Shown here in pieces: positions 11,946 to 27,812 of a DNA stretch of 64,000 nucleotides. Made by a program: the position numbers and the translations under genes. The notes beneath the pieces are model-generated. The model ran no database searches and was not told the origin of the DNA. It worked only from the letters and a program-made list of their open reading frames with translations. The stretch is from Fomes fomentarius (Eukaryota; Basidiomycota; Agaricomycetes; Polyporales; Polyporaceae): NCBI GenBank assembly GCA_022606135.1, contig JABYQN010000013.1, forward strand, positions 806,001 to 870,000, written 5' to 3'. Each line of letters opens with the position of its first letter. Position 1 is the first letter of the stretch.

Positions 11946-12309
11946 CCTTGCTCGTTACCGACCGGGACGCCGTCGTCTGCTACCGGATCCTCCTCTACCG
12001 GCTCCATCTTCATGATTGCCCGTTCTTCTTTCGTCAAAAGACCCGCTGGCAACCTTGAATTGGATGCGTAGTCGCCGGTACAAATCAAACGGCATCCGGT
12101 CCAAGAAGCGTGTCACTCTCTTATAAAGCGCAGGAGATACGGTTCGCTGATGCTCAGCAACAGCTTGCACGATATTGCCAGGACGACGAGATCGTCGAAG
12201 TCGGACACTTTTTCGATGACGGCTTCCGAGAGTTCGACGGGTAGCCGTCCGAAGGGGCCAGGCTGAACGGCGGTACGACCTGCTGCTAACCACTCGTCGA
12301 CTTGTCTAT

Positions 12310-13130
12310 TTCGAATAATCGCTCATAAGAAAACGGAGCTCATGGAGAGACGAGAGAGACACACTTGGGCAGTTAGGGGATGGTGAGGAGATAGGGGATG
12401 GTGAGACAAGAGTCTGACAGATAATCCAAGTCCCAAAAGCATTGTCCCAGCTTCAAGTCACATACGGCGGGGTGGGCTTCCTTGCGATCTAGGTTTACAC
12501 TGTCAAGAATGTAAATACATATCGCGGCCGACGAAGGGAGCGCTTCGAATACAAACAGGTACCAAAGTTGACCCATATTGATCACTCGGATGAAAACGCC
12601 TGCGCGACGGTCACAATATATCACCTTGTTCAGAGCTTCGCTCTGCAAAGAGATAGGGAGGAAGGGGTGGCAAGTCCAGGCCGTAGTGATGCGTCGGCTG
12701 GGACTCGGACAGTGGCTTCAAGTTGCTGAGCAATAGGGGCCAGGCAAGGGTTATGGTAGGATTTCGCCCAAGTCCGAGTCCATAGATACTTACTACCTGG
12801 CCCGACCGTGAGCTGATGTAATCGTGACAGATGTGATGTCTGTGACTTGCTGTGATCAACCTCAGAGCTCCGAGTCGTTGAAACAGGAGAGGTATGCTTT
12901 CAGAGGACAGGGAGGCTCCCAAAGTAGAGAAAAAAGGGGGATATATTGTGCTCGCATTGGAAGTCGCAACGTGCCGCGACGTTTGCCTTTGCCTGCCGTG
13001 CAAACGCAACACCGTAAAATTCTGCAATCTGGTTGCCATCATCTACTGAGTCCGAATTTGATGATTCCCACTACTCACCGCCAACCATTACTCTACTTGC
13101 ACTACTCCTACTCCTAACTTACCTACTGGG
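12310..13130. other. Intergenic, nothing recognised
   Basis: Frames of up to 143 codons on the minus strand show no motif or splice-linked partner. The stretch lies between the F-box pseudogene start and the 3' end of a truncated DUF6533 copy. Confidence 0.45.
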
Positions 13131-13745
13131 CTAGTAAAAAACCATCTCCAAGCCTCCCTCGGCGTGATACTCTTCGTCCCTGATGGCGTAATTGATCAGT
13201 GTGCTGTAGTCCCGAACACCACGATCCGGGTCATCACTGCTCCAAGTTGGGTCTAGGCTTGAGTCGCGGTTGTCCGCGTCTCCGATGTTGTCGTCCCACT
13301 CATGACGATCGAGCGAATCGATGTGGACGGCCTCACCCGGCGCGGGCATCGTCGAGCCTAATGCACCTATCATCCGCCCGAACTGAATACTGCCAACTGA
13401 GGAGATCCGTGAGTGCTGGTGCATCATGCTCTCGTTCGCGTCCTGAAGGTCGATAAGAAACCTTGAGATGAGAATCGAGGTAATGCTGGTGTGCGGTATT
13501 AACACGTGTGCTGTTCAACAGTGTGCCAAGGACTCACGGTTCCGTGAAGATAGTGATGAGGCTACTCGTACCACCGTTGGAATAAGTACTGTCCTGAGTC
13601 TCGGAGAGGATCTATTTTTGAGTGATTTGAGTGGCCCCACGTCAAGACAGCACCGGATGATGCTCACCAATTTGAATGAGAAGGTGAGCTGAATAACGTT
13701 CATTTTCGCGAGGACACTGTTGAAGTCCCAGTCCCTGGAACAAAA
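13131..13745 (-). pseudogene. DUF6533-type gene fragment, C-terminal half only
   Basis: Three exons can be traced: SVLAKMNVIQLTFSFKL (about 13720-13682), a short one ending SSLITIFTEP (about 13612-13552), and the last from 13500 beginning SITSILISRFLIDLQDANES and continuing with the HQHSRISS block to a stop at 13131. They match the final exons of the three complete DUF6533 genes in order and splice phase. The N-terminal exons with the DUF6533 core itself (YEY...FWKR) are missing in the 14 kb direction, where only unrelated frames are seen. I read it as a truncated copy. It could instead be a short gene with a diverged first exon near 14055. Confidence 0.55.
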
Positions 13746-14155
13746 CTGTATATGAGCGGCTTCCAATACTAGTCCATCTTGACGAGTTTGTAAACGTGCA
13801 ATCGGTCTGAACGAGTACATAGCAGAACGGCGGTTCAGAGAGAGTGGTGAAGATCGACCATTGTGGCGTACTTACACTGCTGGGCTGTCCAAATTCGGGG
13901 CGCAATCCCTGACAACATCTGCCACCACTTGAGCTCCCCAACAATGCCAATACGCACATTTTGAGACTGAGGCCCGGGGCCCCGGGTAACCACAAGACAC
14001 TATCTAGAAAGCACAGTACAATATGGGTAACAAGGAGAACTGTAAGGGTAACCAACTACGCGCTGTGGAGTAGAACAAGCACGGCAATAATCTACAACAA
14101 CAAACAACCTTCCAGGTCTACAATCAGAATAATCAAGAAAACGGCCACCGTCAGT

Positions 14156-18965
<4,810 letters not shown>

Positions 18966-19213
18966 GTCAAAAGAAGGGAAAGTAAGTGTGGGCGTCGTGG
19001 GCGCTCAGAACGAGAGTGGGCGTCGAACGCGTCGCGCGTATTAGTTTAGGGTAGGCTCTTACGCATGGTCACACGTGACAGGACGCGGTGACTCACTTCC
19101 GGTGACTTCCGCTGGCTTGGCGCCCATATCTTTCTGCAAGTTCACGAGTGAGTGACTCAAAGCACCCACTGCAGTCTAGCGTTTGCCCTCTCACCTTGAG
19201 CTATTCCGACCCC

Positions 19214-20016
19214 ATGCAGATCAGTAAGTCGCAGAGGCGCGATTAGAAATAATAGGCTACCATATCAGAACCTTATCGACAGCGTTCGTCACCGGGAATG
19301 CAGGCAAACTCAGAGAAGTGCGAGAGATCTTGGGTGCGGAAAACATAGAAGTCAACTCCCAGGAGCTCGACAGTGAGTAGGCATTCCATCCTGATTCTGA
19401 TGAGTCTCTCACTCACACGGATGTACGACGTAGTTCCTGAGGTACAAGGGTCTACGCAAGAGGTCGCCATCGCAAAATGCCGCCGCGCGGCTGAGCTGCT
19501 CGGCGGACCCTGTATCACAGAAGACACCGCACTGTGCTTCGAGGCGCTGAACGGGCTTCCAGGACCATATATCAAGTACTTCCTCAAGGAACTGGGACAT
19601 GACGGTACATGCTGTTTCGCCCGTACAGACCGTCCAGGAGAACGGACTGATGAACTGACCTGCCATAGGTCTCAACAAGCTCCTTGTAGGATTCCCCACC
19701 ACTGCTGCATGGGCGTTGTGCACCTTCGCTTATAGCGCTGGACCAGGACAAGAACCAGTTCTGTTTGAAGGCCGCACCAACGGACGAATCGTTCCTGCTC
19801 GTGGGGGCGGCAAGTTCGGTTGGGATCCCTGTTTTGAGGCTGAAGACTCTGGGAAAACGTGCGTTGATCCACTCCTTCTATTTCGACTGCTCGTCGCTTA
19901 TGCACGATGGTAGCTACGCCGAGATGGAGGGTGCAGAGAAGAACAAGATTTCACATCGCGGCCGAGCGCTGCAGAAGTTGGTGGCGTACCTGCAGACCCT
20001 GCCTCCAAGTACATGA
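19214..20016 (+). CDS. HAM1: Inosine triphosphate pyrophosphatase (HAM1 family)
   Basis: Five exons (19214-19223, 19283-19372, 19434-19604, 19669-19858, 19914-20016) join to 187 codons, the normal family size. The first coding exon is only 10 bases; splicing gives [16 protein letters not shown], the exact start expected for this family, which fixes the start. Further marks are [47 protein letters not shown] and EKNKISHR. The enzyme hydrolyses ITP, dITP and XTP to monophosphates and pyrophosphate, cleaning the nucleotide pool in the cytosol. It is divergent from smc5 with about 250 bases between the starts, so the two probably share an upstream region. Confidence 0.95.
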
Positions 20017-20700
20017 GCATGGGACTGTGCGCACGAAGTCTTACCATGGTGTTGTATAACACAGCTGTATATCAGACCACTTGAACGATGTCGCTGGCCC
20101 GCCGCCGTATTTGAGCCCGAACAAGTTGATCGAGTGCGCATCCAACATAACGTCGCTTACACACTTGTCTGGAGGAAAGGCTGACAAACTCATCCTAGTT
20201 TATGCTCTATGGTCATGGCTGTGGCTCACGACATCCGGCGACGCTATCCTCGCTATTAGATACTCACAGAAACCGACGAGGAATCTCCTGCCACCGTTAC
20301 CTGACCGCCTAACGCCACAACTTTTCTCTAGCCAGCTATCCCTGCCTTCCAGTTCATCGCTATGCCTCCCGTCCACTGTGCCTTCGGCATCGCGTGGGTG
20401 CTCCCATCGCCCTGATGCTCGTCAGTTTGCCCTTCATTCTTGAGGACGCGTTCAACTTCGGGAACCCCGCCAAGTTTATCAGGTTCTGATCCCTTTACCC
20501 CACATACATGATCTGGCCCACCCTCTGTAGGGCTGGCGCCACGATTATAGTCTAGAGGTAATCTCACCATGCTTCGCGAGGAACACCAGGGCAGCCCCAG
20601 GATGTCGTGGAGGATCTACCAGTCAATGAGAGAGGTACGTGGTGTCGGTTCTCATAAGATGTCATTCTTACCGACTTGGCCTGAGCATCGGCTCTCCGTG
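20017..20700. other. Intergenic, possible outer part of a decayed gene
   Basis: Short hydrophobic translations occur here (for example LPFILEDAFNFG near 20420-20450) but are broken by stops. They lie where the membrane part of the neighbouring coiled-coil pseudogene should be, but I cannot align them convincingly with the intact copy. Confidence 0.3.
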
Positions 20701-20704
20701 TTGC

Positions 20705-21215
20705 ACAGTCCCAGAGCAACGAGGAGCACCTCGCGAGGAAACGTGCATGGTTAGAGCAACAGTTCGTCTTTCTTCAGATCCCAACGCGTCCTATCTCAGT
20801 CTAGCTAATAGTAACAGCCCCTGAGGCTATCGCTGTGCTGCAAGCCAAACGCGCTAAACCTCCCGCGGAGAGCCTCCCGAGGGAGCATGAATTATCAGTG
20901 ACCCCTTACCACTTTCGTGTATGCACATAGCAAAAAATCCCTACGTCAGGCTCGGACCGTCGAGCTGCAGAACGAGCTCCACGACCGGGAAGAACGGTAG
21001 TACAACGGTCTCAAAGCCGACACCGTCGAGCTGGGCAAACACTAGGAGGGGAGGCCCTCCCCTTGCCTTCGAGGCCCAAGTCGCTGACTAGCAACAGCAA
21101 CTCGTCATGTACACGTCTTCGTCCTATCCGGTCATGGACCACGCTACACGGATATCGGCGGGCTCAAGTGGGACATGCCAATGAAGACGAAGTTTAGAGG
21201 TCAAGTCGCTCAAGA
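20705..21215 (+). pseudogene. Decayed copy of the 40-41.4 kb membrane/coiled-coil gene
   Basis: Several blocks match the intact gene on the opposite strand in the same order: EEHLARKRAWLEQQ (intact EHLARERAWSEQQ), AIAVLQAKRAKPPAESLPRE (intact IIALLQGQRSKYHTETLVRK), VELQNELHDREE (intact IELQNELHDKEE), YNGLKADTVELGKH (intact YDGLKTGIIELGEH) and DIGGLKWDMPMKTK (intact EIDGLKWELSTKT). Stops interrupt the frame after HDREER and LGKH, and frame changes are needed between blocks. This is clearly a relic. Its position and orientation mirror the intact gene about a centre near 31 kb. Confidence 0.8.
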
Positions 21216-21399
21216 CCAATGCTGGCAAGCACCACCCCAGATCTTCCAGTGCTGCAGCCAAACCCATCCTCAAGGCCCGCCCTTTGTGTATCCTGTGCGC
21301 GTCTTCTCGGACATCCTCTTGCGACTAGTGGTGATCCCAGAACTGTGGCCGACTCCGTTCGGGGAGTGTGACGAAAAATGGCTTGGATTATAACCTAGT

Positions 21400-22238
21400 G
21401 ACTTCATATCGAATCATCTACCAGCGTCGCTCCTAGGGTTGCGCTTGACTTGGTGGGTCTGTCGTATGGTTTCCTCAGACTCCACAATCAAGCGCCCGGA
21501 ACGTGAAGGGCCTGAGGCTGACATCCGACATCTTAGTTCTGTTGTACACAGCTTTAGGTTCGGCCTATAACATCATATCCGCACTTACGGTGGGGTACAG
21601 AACTACTCGGATCGACCGGCTGTGCACTAATGATCCTTGAATCCCGCGTCTTAGGATATCGCATATCACGTAAACCCCAGTTCGGCAAGGTGAAGAAGAA
21701 CCCAGATTTGAAGGTGATCTGAAGAGGGCCGGCCGGCTGTAAGAGTAGTCGATCACAGGTGAGATTCTATTGCAGCTTGTTCCATTTTCTCGTGTGCCAG
21801 ATTTCTTCGTCATCAAAGGCCCTTCAGCATTTGGCCAGGGCACTGCACAGAAGAGAATAGGGATTCCGCCCGAACTCTAGCGTCATGATTACACTATAGA
21901 ACAAACGAGAAAGGCTCAGCGATACGACGCCGAAGCACACGTATGACTCGCGAGGCTAGCAGTATGCAATTTCGCCTTCGCCCTAGGAGATTGCGAAGCG
22001 CGATAGGTCGCATAAACTCGGCCTGGTGCATATTGAGAGCATCCGAGAGGACAGCCTGTTAGACCTTCAGGAGACAGCGTCACGAAGCGGGACACAGCCC
22101 ATTCCCACCTTGGAATCGAGACTGGGCGGATGTCGAAGGGGAGGATTGCCTGGTCACTTTCTCAATCGTGTACAGTAAGCGGCCACTCCGACTCTCCTAT
22201 GGGACTCGTCTATCTTCCTCATCCGGCCCTCGTGAGCA
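21400..22238. other. Intergenic, nothing recognised
   Basis: The only frame above 80 codons (21565-21843, minus) has no motif. The last part is the upstream region of the kinase gene. Confidence 0.5.
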
Positions 22239-22244
22239 TATAAA
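22239..22244 (+). promoter_or_regulatory. TATA box of the Ran1-type kinase gene
   Basis: TATAAA about 115 bases before the ATG at 22358, followed by a C-rich leader typical of fungal transcription starts. Confidence 0.5.
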
Positions 22245-22357
22245 TTGACCTAGTCGTTTGGCCCTCCAACCACATCACTTCCACTCATACCTTTCCCCTC
22301 ACTCACTATACCTTCACCGCACTTTGCTCGCATTCGCCTCAAACCCCACTCACCAAG

Positions 22358-23973
22358 ATGCACACGAGCGAGATCCTTCCCAACTTCACCGGGATCACGA
22401 TCTCCCGCTGTGCCTTCCACCTTCGCCTACTCGAGAAGATTGGTAGCGGTGCGTACGGTGTCGTCTACCTCGCGGAGGACGTCTCCTTCAACCCCCAAGG
22501 CCCGTCACACTACGCAGTCAAATGTCTTCTGCGCCACCCAAGCGACTCCGATTTCGCATACTACCAGCAGCGCGAGTTCGACAACCACACACTCGTCTCC
22601 GACCTCCCGAACGTCGTTTCGCTGCACGCAATTATCGAGGAGGAGTTTTACACGTTCGTAGTTCTCGACCTCTGCCCGGGCGGCGACCTCTTCACGGCGA
22701 TCATGGAGGGCACGTACATGCACAACACCTCCGCCATCAAGCACACCTTCCTCCAAATCATCGACGCGCTGGAGGCGTGCCACGAGAAGGGCGTGTACCA
22801 CCGCGACCTCAAGCCCGAGAACATCCTGTGCTCGGCCGACGGCTCGCAGGTGTTCCTCGCCGACTTTGGGCTGTCGACCCGTAGCAGGCGTAGCCCCGAA
22901 TTCGGCTGCGGAAGCTCGTCGTACAAGAGTCCAGGTCAGTACGGCCGTCATGCCCGCACCGCTGCACGAGACTGACCCGCGTGTTCTCGTATTGTCCCAT
23001 TTTTGCAGAATGCGTCCCCATCTACCGCAACAAACAGCCCTACGAAACCAAGGCATCGGATGGCTGGGCGCTCGGGATCGTCCTGTGCAACCTTATAACG
23101 GGCAGGAGCCCCTGGCATATCGCATCGCCCAGGGAAGACATGGGCTTCAGCATGTACATGCAGGAGGGCGCGGTGTGGTTGTACAAGAACATGGACATCT
23201 CCCTCGGGGCCGCCGCGATTCTCGGACGCATCTTCGACCTGAACCCTGACACGCGCATCACCCTCCCCGAGCTGCGTCATGCGATCCTCGGCCTCGACAC
23301 GTTCCATCGCGAGGACGTGCCCGCGGTGACGGCCGCATGCTACGACGCAGCCATGACCTACGCCGACGTTCAGGAGTCGCAGGATGATGACATCGCCGAC
23401 GTTTCCCGGCTCGGCCAGCAGGACGGTAGTTGGGAGTTGCAGCCCATCGCGCTCTCGACGACGTTCTCGACCGACTTCATGACCATGGCCGTGGAGGACA
23501 TTTCGGCCGCGGCGTCCGCGACGCTCGCAGGCACGGCGAGCACGTCTGTCAACCAGGAGATCAGAGCGCCGTCCAGCGACGCAGTGTTGAAGGAGACCTG
23601 GTCGATCACTCCACTGGCGCCGCACGCAAGCTCGCGCGGATGGTCCGAGCCCAGCAACATTGCGAGCGAGACGTGGTCAACCACACCCCTGGCGCCGCGC
23701 GGATGGTGCGAGTCCAGCGACGCTGGGAGCTCGAGCTCGGGCCCAATCACTCCCGAGGCGTACGCAGCTGACCCCGTGGGCCCCGTACCCGAATTTGAGC
23801 TGGATTTCTGGGACCCTACTCAGACCCCGGCAACGCAGGTGCCCGAGGAGGATATCACACTGGCTCTCACGCGCCGGCTTGCGGAGTTGAAGCACGAGAA
23901 GGCGGGTCAGAAGCGGCGCGGGTCGTTGTCGCGGATCCTCGAGGGGATGAAGAAGGTCAGGGTATTGTTGTAG
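22358..23973 (+). CDS. Ser/Thr protein kinase, Ran1/Sks1-like
   Basis: Two exons (22358-22934 and 23009-23973) give 513 codons; splicing restores SSYKSPECVP. The kinase domain covers about residues 25-310: Gly loop IGSGAYGVVYLA, ATP-binding Lys in YAVKCL, catalytic loop YHRDLKPEN, metal-binding ADFGLST and the activation-end motif SPEC, which together are typical of the Ran1/Pat1 and Sks1 group. WALGIVLCNLITGRSPW follows. The C-terminal 200 residues are Ser/Thr/Pro-rich and lack a domain. In yeasts such kinases govern the growth-to-differentiation switch or glucose responses; the role here is inferred only. It sits alone in the left arm of the mirror region, with no counterpart in the right arm. 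Confidence 0.9.
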
Positions 23974-25215
23974 ACGACGCACCAGCGCCGATCGGTGCTG
24001 GACGCTGTCGGCCTCTCCATCCTTCTTCATACTCTGCATCACATCGTATCATAGACGTCGTTGTATGTTTCGATTGTATGCAACGCAACGCACTGCCAGT
24101 GCTGTATAACAGACATGTATCATCAAGTAGTCACCCCGTCTGGCTTTCCTCGAAATTATCCATCGGTTCAGGAATCTGCAACAGGTCTATACTGTTAGAT
24201 GGTGCTACAAAGCCTGACTACTGGTGCAGCATGGCCCCGCATTGTCACCCAAGAAGGTGCCCTAATTGGCAACAGGGACATGAGTCCGAGACCTATAGCT
24301 GCCTATGCCACATGGAGATGCTGATTTCGGGCTTCGCAACGCTCGGCGGAGATGGATATATGTAGGATGTATGAAGTGTAGAAGCCCACAGAGTGAGTTC
24401 ATTGGGACCTCGTCAGATGCGTCATCGCGTAGTAAGATTAGAACACACGGATCATTCTATATTAGGCAAAGAACACTTCTCCGCTCTGATCATTGTCCAT
24501 CTTCAAGTTAACTTGCCAACCGGATCTGGTGTTACGCAAATAGGAACTGGCAACGGCGATTGTGCGAGGATGCCAGTAGTAGCATGCAGCCACCTCACCT
24601 CAAGTGTCCTTCCAGACTCCTTCTTCCATCGTTGTCGGAACTCTTCCCATGCTTCATCGCCGGTCACGGTCTGCTACGACATTCAGCGCTTCCGTGTTGG
24701 AACGTAGACCTGTCGTGGCTTCTCTGATTCAGGCGTTGACCTTCTCGGCTCGGCCTGACCAGTGATATGATCTGCTTTAAGTCGCTTCAATCGCACAGGC
24801 TATTTAGCTGGCACTAGCATGAACCACGAAATGAAGAAACTCAAAAACCATTTCATTTGGCATCACCCAGGGCAAGTCCACCCTAGTTTCCATGTCCTCT
24901 AGTACCGTGGTATAGCGCTTGAATACATCATAGTGGACTGAACAGTGTCAAGGCTCCTATCATGTTTAACAGTTGCACATGCACTGCCAAACGCCCTGAT
25001 ATTCACAAATAGCCAAACAACTGCGATGTATGTGCTGTTGCAGGTATGAGATGAGATTCATATCTCTCTCGTCAGACAACTAGTGGATCGTGACCGTCGT
25101 ACAGAACTCACTGGTTCCGATCTTGTCTCAGTGCGTACCTAACAGGTACACTAGCTTAATTTGGGATGCTAGACATCATTCCTCATGCCGTATGTCCAGA
25201 TCAATAGACAGATGT
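23974..25215. other. Duplicated intergenic DNA upstream of DUF6533 copy 2
   Basis: No gene. From about 24120 the sequence matches the reverse complement of DNA near 38.8 kb and leftward (for example GGAGATGCTGATTTCGGGCT at 24311 against its complement at 38619-38638), so most of this stretch belongs to the left arm of the inverted duplication. Confidence 0.6.
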
Positions 25216-25223
25216 TTATATAT
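25216..25223 (+). promoter_or_regulatory. TATA box of DUF6533 copy 2
   Basis: TTATATAT about 65 bases before the ATG at 25286, matching the position in the sister genes. Confidence 0.55.
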
Positions 25224-25285
25224 GTGGCATCCTCGAGTCTTTCCTCATCCACCGTTTGCCTCAGTCCGCACACTGCTGCACAACC

Positions 25286-27010
25286 ATGTCTGACAACTCA
25301 CAGACTGCCCAACTGGTCGGGGAATACACAACTCTGTGAGGTCGAATGAATGGATACGATCAAATCATTCCTGACGAGTTCTCCTAGTCAGCTTGAAAAC
25401 TATGCAGAGATTGCTGTATTGTGTAACCCTGCTCAATCTACTCTCTGATATCATAAATGATCTCTTTCCTGTGCACCAGGTCTACTCGCCTACGAGTATG
25501 TCATCACGTTTGACCGTGAGATGAAGCTCTTCTGGAAGCGGTCGATCACTGGGTCTTCCATTTTGTTCATCACTAACCGGTACTTATCCCTAACGACCGC
25601 TGTGTTGAACATGCCCTATCCAGAACCCACTACAACCAAAGTGAGCATGCCTCCTGCTGTTACCCAGTGCATTTGCATTCACACAGTGTTCGTTTCAAGG
25701 GGTAAGTGTATGCAGATAACATGGGCCTGCAGCCGTTCACTCACTCGAAGGCACCAGCTGTGCAGCAGTGTACTACATATTGAATGGTCTGAGATATCTT
25801 CAGTATCTTCCATGGGCTTGTGAGGATATGATACTATCCTCGCCTTGTGTGCTGATTGACACCATACACCTAGTGTTCTCCACCCTGAGGGCATACGCAC
25901 TCAGCTCAAGAACTCGTGGGAAATGGTCTATATCGACATTGGTCCTGCTTTCGTCTCTTGCACCTTTGGTCGTTAACTTTGTAAGTGTTATGCTTACTGC
26001 AATACTCACCGTGCAATATCATGACACAGGTCACAGGTTGGTATGGGCTATTGGTCTGTAGTGGGAACTTCTCATGGGTGTATCATCACCATCCCTCTGT
26101 CTGCAACTATCCAAAATCAGTAAGTCTAGTGCATGCTTCACCTTGAAGACTATCACTCACATGCATTTGCACTAGTTGTAGTTCCTTCCTTACCTCTGTC
26201 ATTCCGACTGATGCTGACAATTGTATCTAGTCATTATCATTTCTAGGGTCTGTCTCATCACATCAGATCTCCTTGTCATGTGTATCACATGGAAGGCAAC
26301 ATACAAGACAAGTAGGGAGATCAAGGTCCTTGGCCAGGGCACTTCCCTCTCGGGAATCTTGTTCAGAAATGGTGAGTACTTGCCGTCCAATCTATTGCTC
26401 GTATAGGTAGGCTGTTGTTGATCGCTAGGCTAGGTACACTTTATTTTGGGTATGTGTGAAGTGTATTTGTATGCTTTGGGGTCCCGAGTTTGGGCAAGAT
26501 TGACGAAGGCCTCCAACACACTGGCAGCATCCTTGCAACACTGAATATTCTCCACCTCAGCTTCAACCTGTTGTCAGTGAGTCTTGTTTTTGCATACTCA
26601 GTAGGCCTTGCACCCACTCGCACATCAGATCTTGCATGGTTATCAGAGCGGCATAAACGATTACAGTTTTATTGTCGTCTTCTCAGATTTGTTTGTACCT
26701 CATCACATCATCTGTGCTGTTTCAAGAGTTCTGATTGCTCTTGTCCACTAGTATCACTGCAATTCTCATGTCTAGGTTCTTAATGGACCTACAGGAAGCC
26801 CACGATGCAGCAACACACCAGCACTCTCATATATCGTCGATGTCAAGTCTGCATTTCAACGATGTGATAGGATCATTGGGCTCATCGTTGCCGGCACCTG
26901 GAGAGACAGCTGAAGTCCAGACTGCCCCACTGGAAAATGACGGAGAAATGGAGATGGAGAGGCTCGACGATGGTTTGATTGTAACCGGCTCTATCGATGG
27001 CGCACCGTAG
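25286..27010 (+). CDS. DUF6533 multi-pass membrane protein, copy 2
   Basis: The start reads MSDNSQTAQLVGEY, then exon 2 QLENYAEIAVL and exon 3 with the DUF6533 core LLAYEYVITFDREMKLFWKR and RYLSLTTAVLNMPYP. Later exons carry SCAAVYYI...LQYLPWAC, VFSTLRAYALSSRTRGKWS followed by a hydrophobic helix, ISRVCLITSDLLVMCITWKA, GSILATLNILHLSFNLL, and the last exon with ITAILMSRFLMDLQEAHD and the HQHSHISS block, ending in an acidic tail at 27010. About seven hydrophobic segments suggest an integral membrane protein; the family function is unknown. The splice sites I could trace are standard and no stop interrupts the frame. It is the sister of the gene at 36-37.7 kb through the inverted duplication. 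Confidence 0.8.
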
Positions 27011-27049
27011 AATTTTGTAATTTTCCCCTCTCCCATAGACACAGCTACC

Positions 27050-27812
27050 TACAGAGGCATCCGTACAGACACTGTTCTTGGTTTCTTGGGTCTCGGCTCC
27101 ATCTTCGCTGTGTAATTCACCTTCGTGTATCGTGCTCCTGTTCTGCAAACACACTGGATGTGTCCACCCACAGAGCTCGGCGAGGAAAGAACACACACAC
27201 TTTCGAACTTGTGGTACACACTGTAGGTGAGCGCATTGAACGCCAAGTTGCACGGTCATCACGAGGTTGATGAGGTTCTTCGACCGATTGTCGTGCACGC
27301 CAACGTTGTCGAGGATGTGCGCGAAGAAGCACGACATCAGCCCGTTCCCGCTCCACTGCATCGCCAGGCTGAGGAAGGAGCAGATGAGTAGCCGGCGGCG
27401 CATACCCGCCGCTGCAATGAGGTCCTTCCATGATCCCTTCACCTGCTTCCCTCTCGAGCTCGAGTGTCCTCTCGATCTCGGCTTACTCGATCTTGACGAA
27501 CTCAGCAGGCGAGGTCGCCCTCGGCATGGTACTTAGCGAGGATCGCATACGCCTCCTCCCACGTCCCTTCGAGCTGAGCCAACGGGATGACTCGGGCAGG
27601 AACCAGACGAATGTGACACGATCTGGAGCACGAACGGGATGCGCCAGCCCCAGTTGTTGGGCATCTGAAACGTACTGAGGGCGGTGACAATCGCACCGAT
27701 GAACCAGGAGGCGATGTAGAGCGAGCCTATGCGCGCGCGCTCCTTGGGATGCGCGTAGCGTGGGCTCGCCCAACATGGACGATGCTGCGACGATGACGAA
27801 AGGGGAAAGGCT
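27050..27812 (-). pseudogene. Truncated sugar transporter (MFS) pseudogene
   Basis: The minus strand encodes pieces of the transporter found intact at 33.7-35.7 kb: IVAASSMLGEP, TFVWFLPESSRWLSSKGRG, KGSWKDLIAAAGMRRRLLIC, ILDNVGVHDNRSKNLINL and AFNALTYSVYHKF. The start exons and first half of the main exon are absent because homology ends near 27812; the C-terminal exons are lost in a deletion near 27170; frame shifts separate the remaining blocks. It cannot make a working carrier. It lies tail to tail with DUF6533 copy 2, as its intact partner does in the right arm. Confidence 0.85.

Larger units (their letters stand above)
10540..11950. mobile_element. Insertion bounded by inverted repeats, unclassified
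   Basis: About 60 bases at 10545-10605 (CTCAGTGACGCGGATGCATC..) reappear in inverted orientation at 11885-11945 with only a few changes. These repeats sit exactly where the F-box pseudogene is interrupted. The interior contains a tRNA-like promoter region at the left, a minisatellite at 11.57-11.83 kb, and short frames such as one at 11330-11572 (minus) with WWMAAWDIGQVLRLKRICEE that look once coding but are not recognised. No transposase is visible. It could be a non-autonomous inverted-repeat element, or two SINE copies in opposite orientation with captured DNA between them. Confidence 0.45.
9946..12293 (-). pseudogene. F-box protein pseudogene split by an insertion
   Basis: Two pieces of one polypore-type F-box protein lie in order on the minus strand. 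The upstream piece (about 12290-11955) encodes FGRLPVELSEAVIEKV, an F-box, and then RLICTGDYASNSRLPAGLLTKEE. The downstream piece (about 10550-9946) encodes VVCNLVKREYICTAPL, ALLSQICWLDDWSVSI and QGPWAGDKFCITTLE, the usual C-terminal blocks of this family. Between them lie about 1.3 kb of foreign sequence bounded by inverted repeats. The upstream piece also carries an in-frame TGA just before the HASWTGCRLICTGDY block. One stop plus one insertion argue for a dead gene. The family call rests on remembered block order, not on a search; the function would have been substrate recruitment to an SCF ligase. Confidence 0.65.
24120..27812 (+). repeat. Left arm of a large inverted duplication
   Basis: Matches 34312-38800 on the other strand: upstream DNA, a whole DUF6533 gene, the short spacer and part of a sugar transporter. 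Example matches are the start-codon region of the DUF6533 genes (25286 against 37743), the spacer GCAAACACACTGGATGT (27143 against its complement near 35855) and the transporter blocks. The left arm has lost the DNA that corresponds to about 35195-35845. Edges were found by eye and are uncertain by some tens of bases. Confidence 0.85.

Noticed and set aside
11267..12015. Pro-rich frames of 200-216 codons over the minisatellite
   Set aside because: All three frames stay open because of the C-rich repeat; the products are low complexity and the unit is repetitive DNA.
22505..23625. Minus-strand frames of 183 and 225 codons across the kinase
   Set aside because: Antisense to a complete kinase gene with all catalytic motifs.
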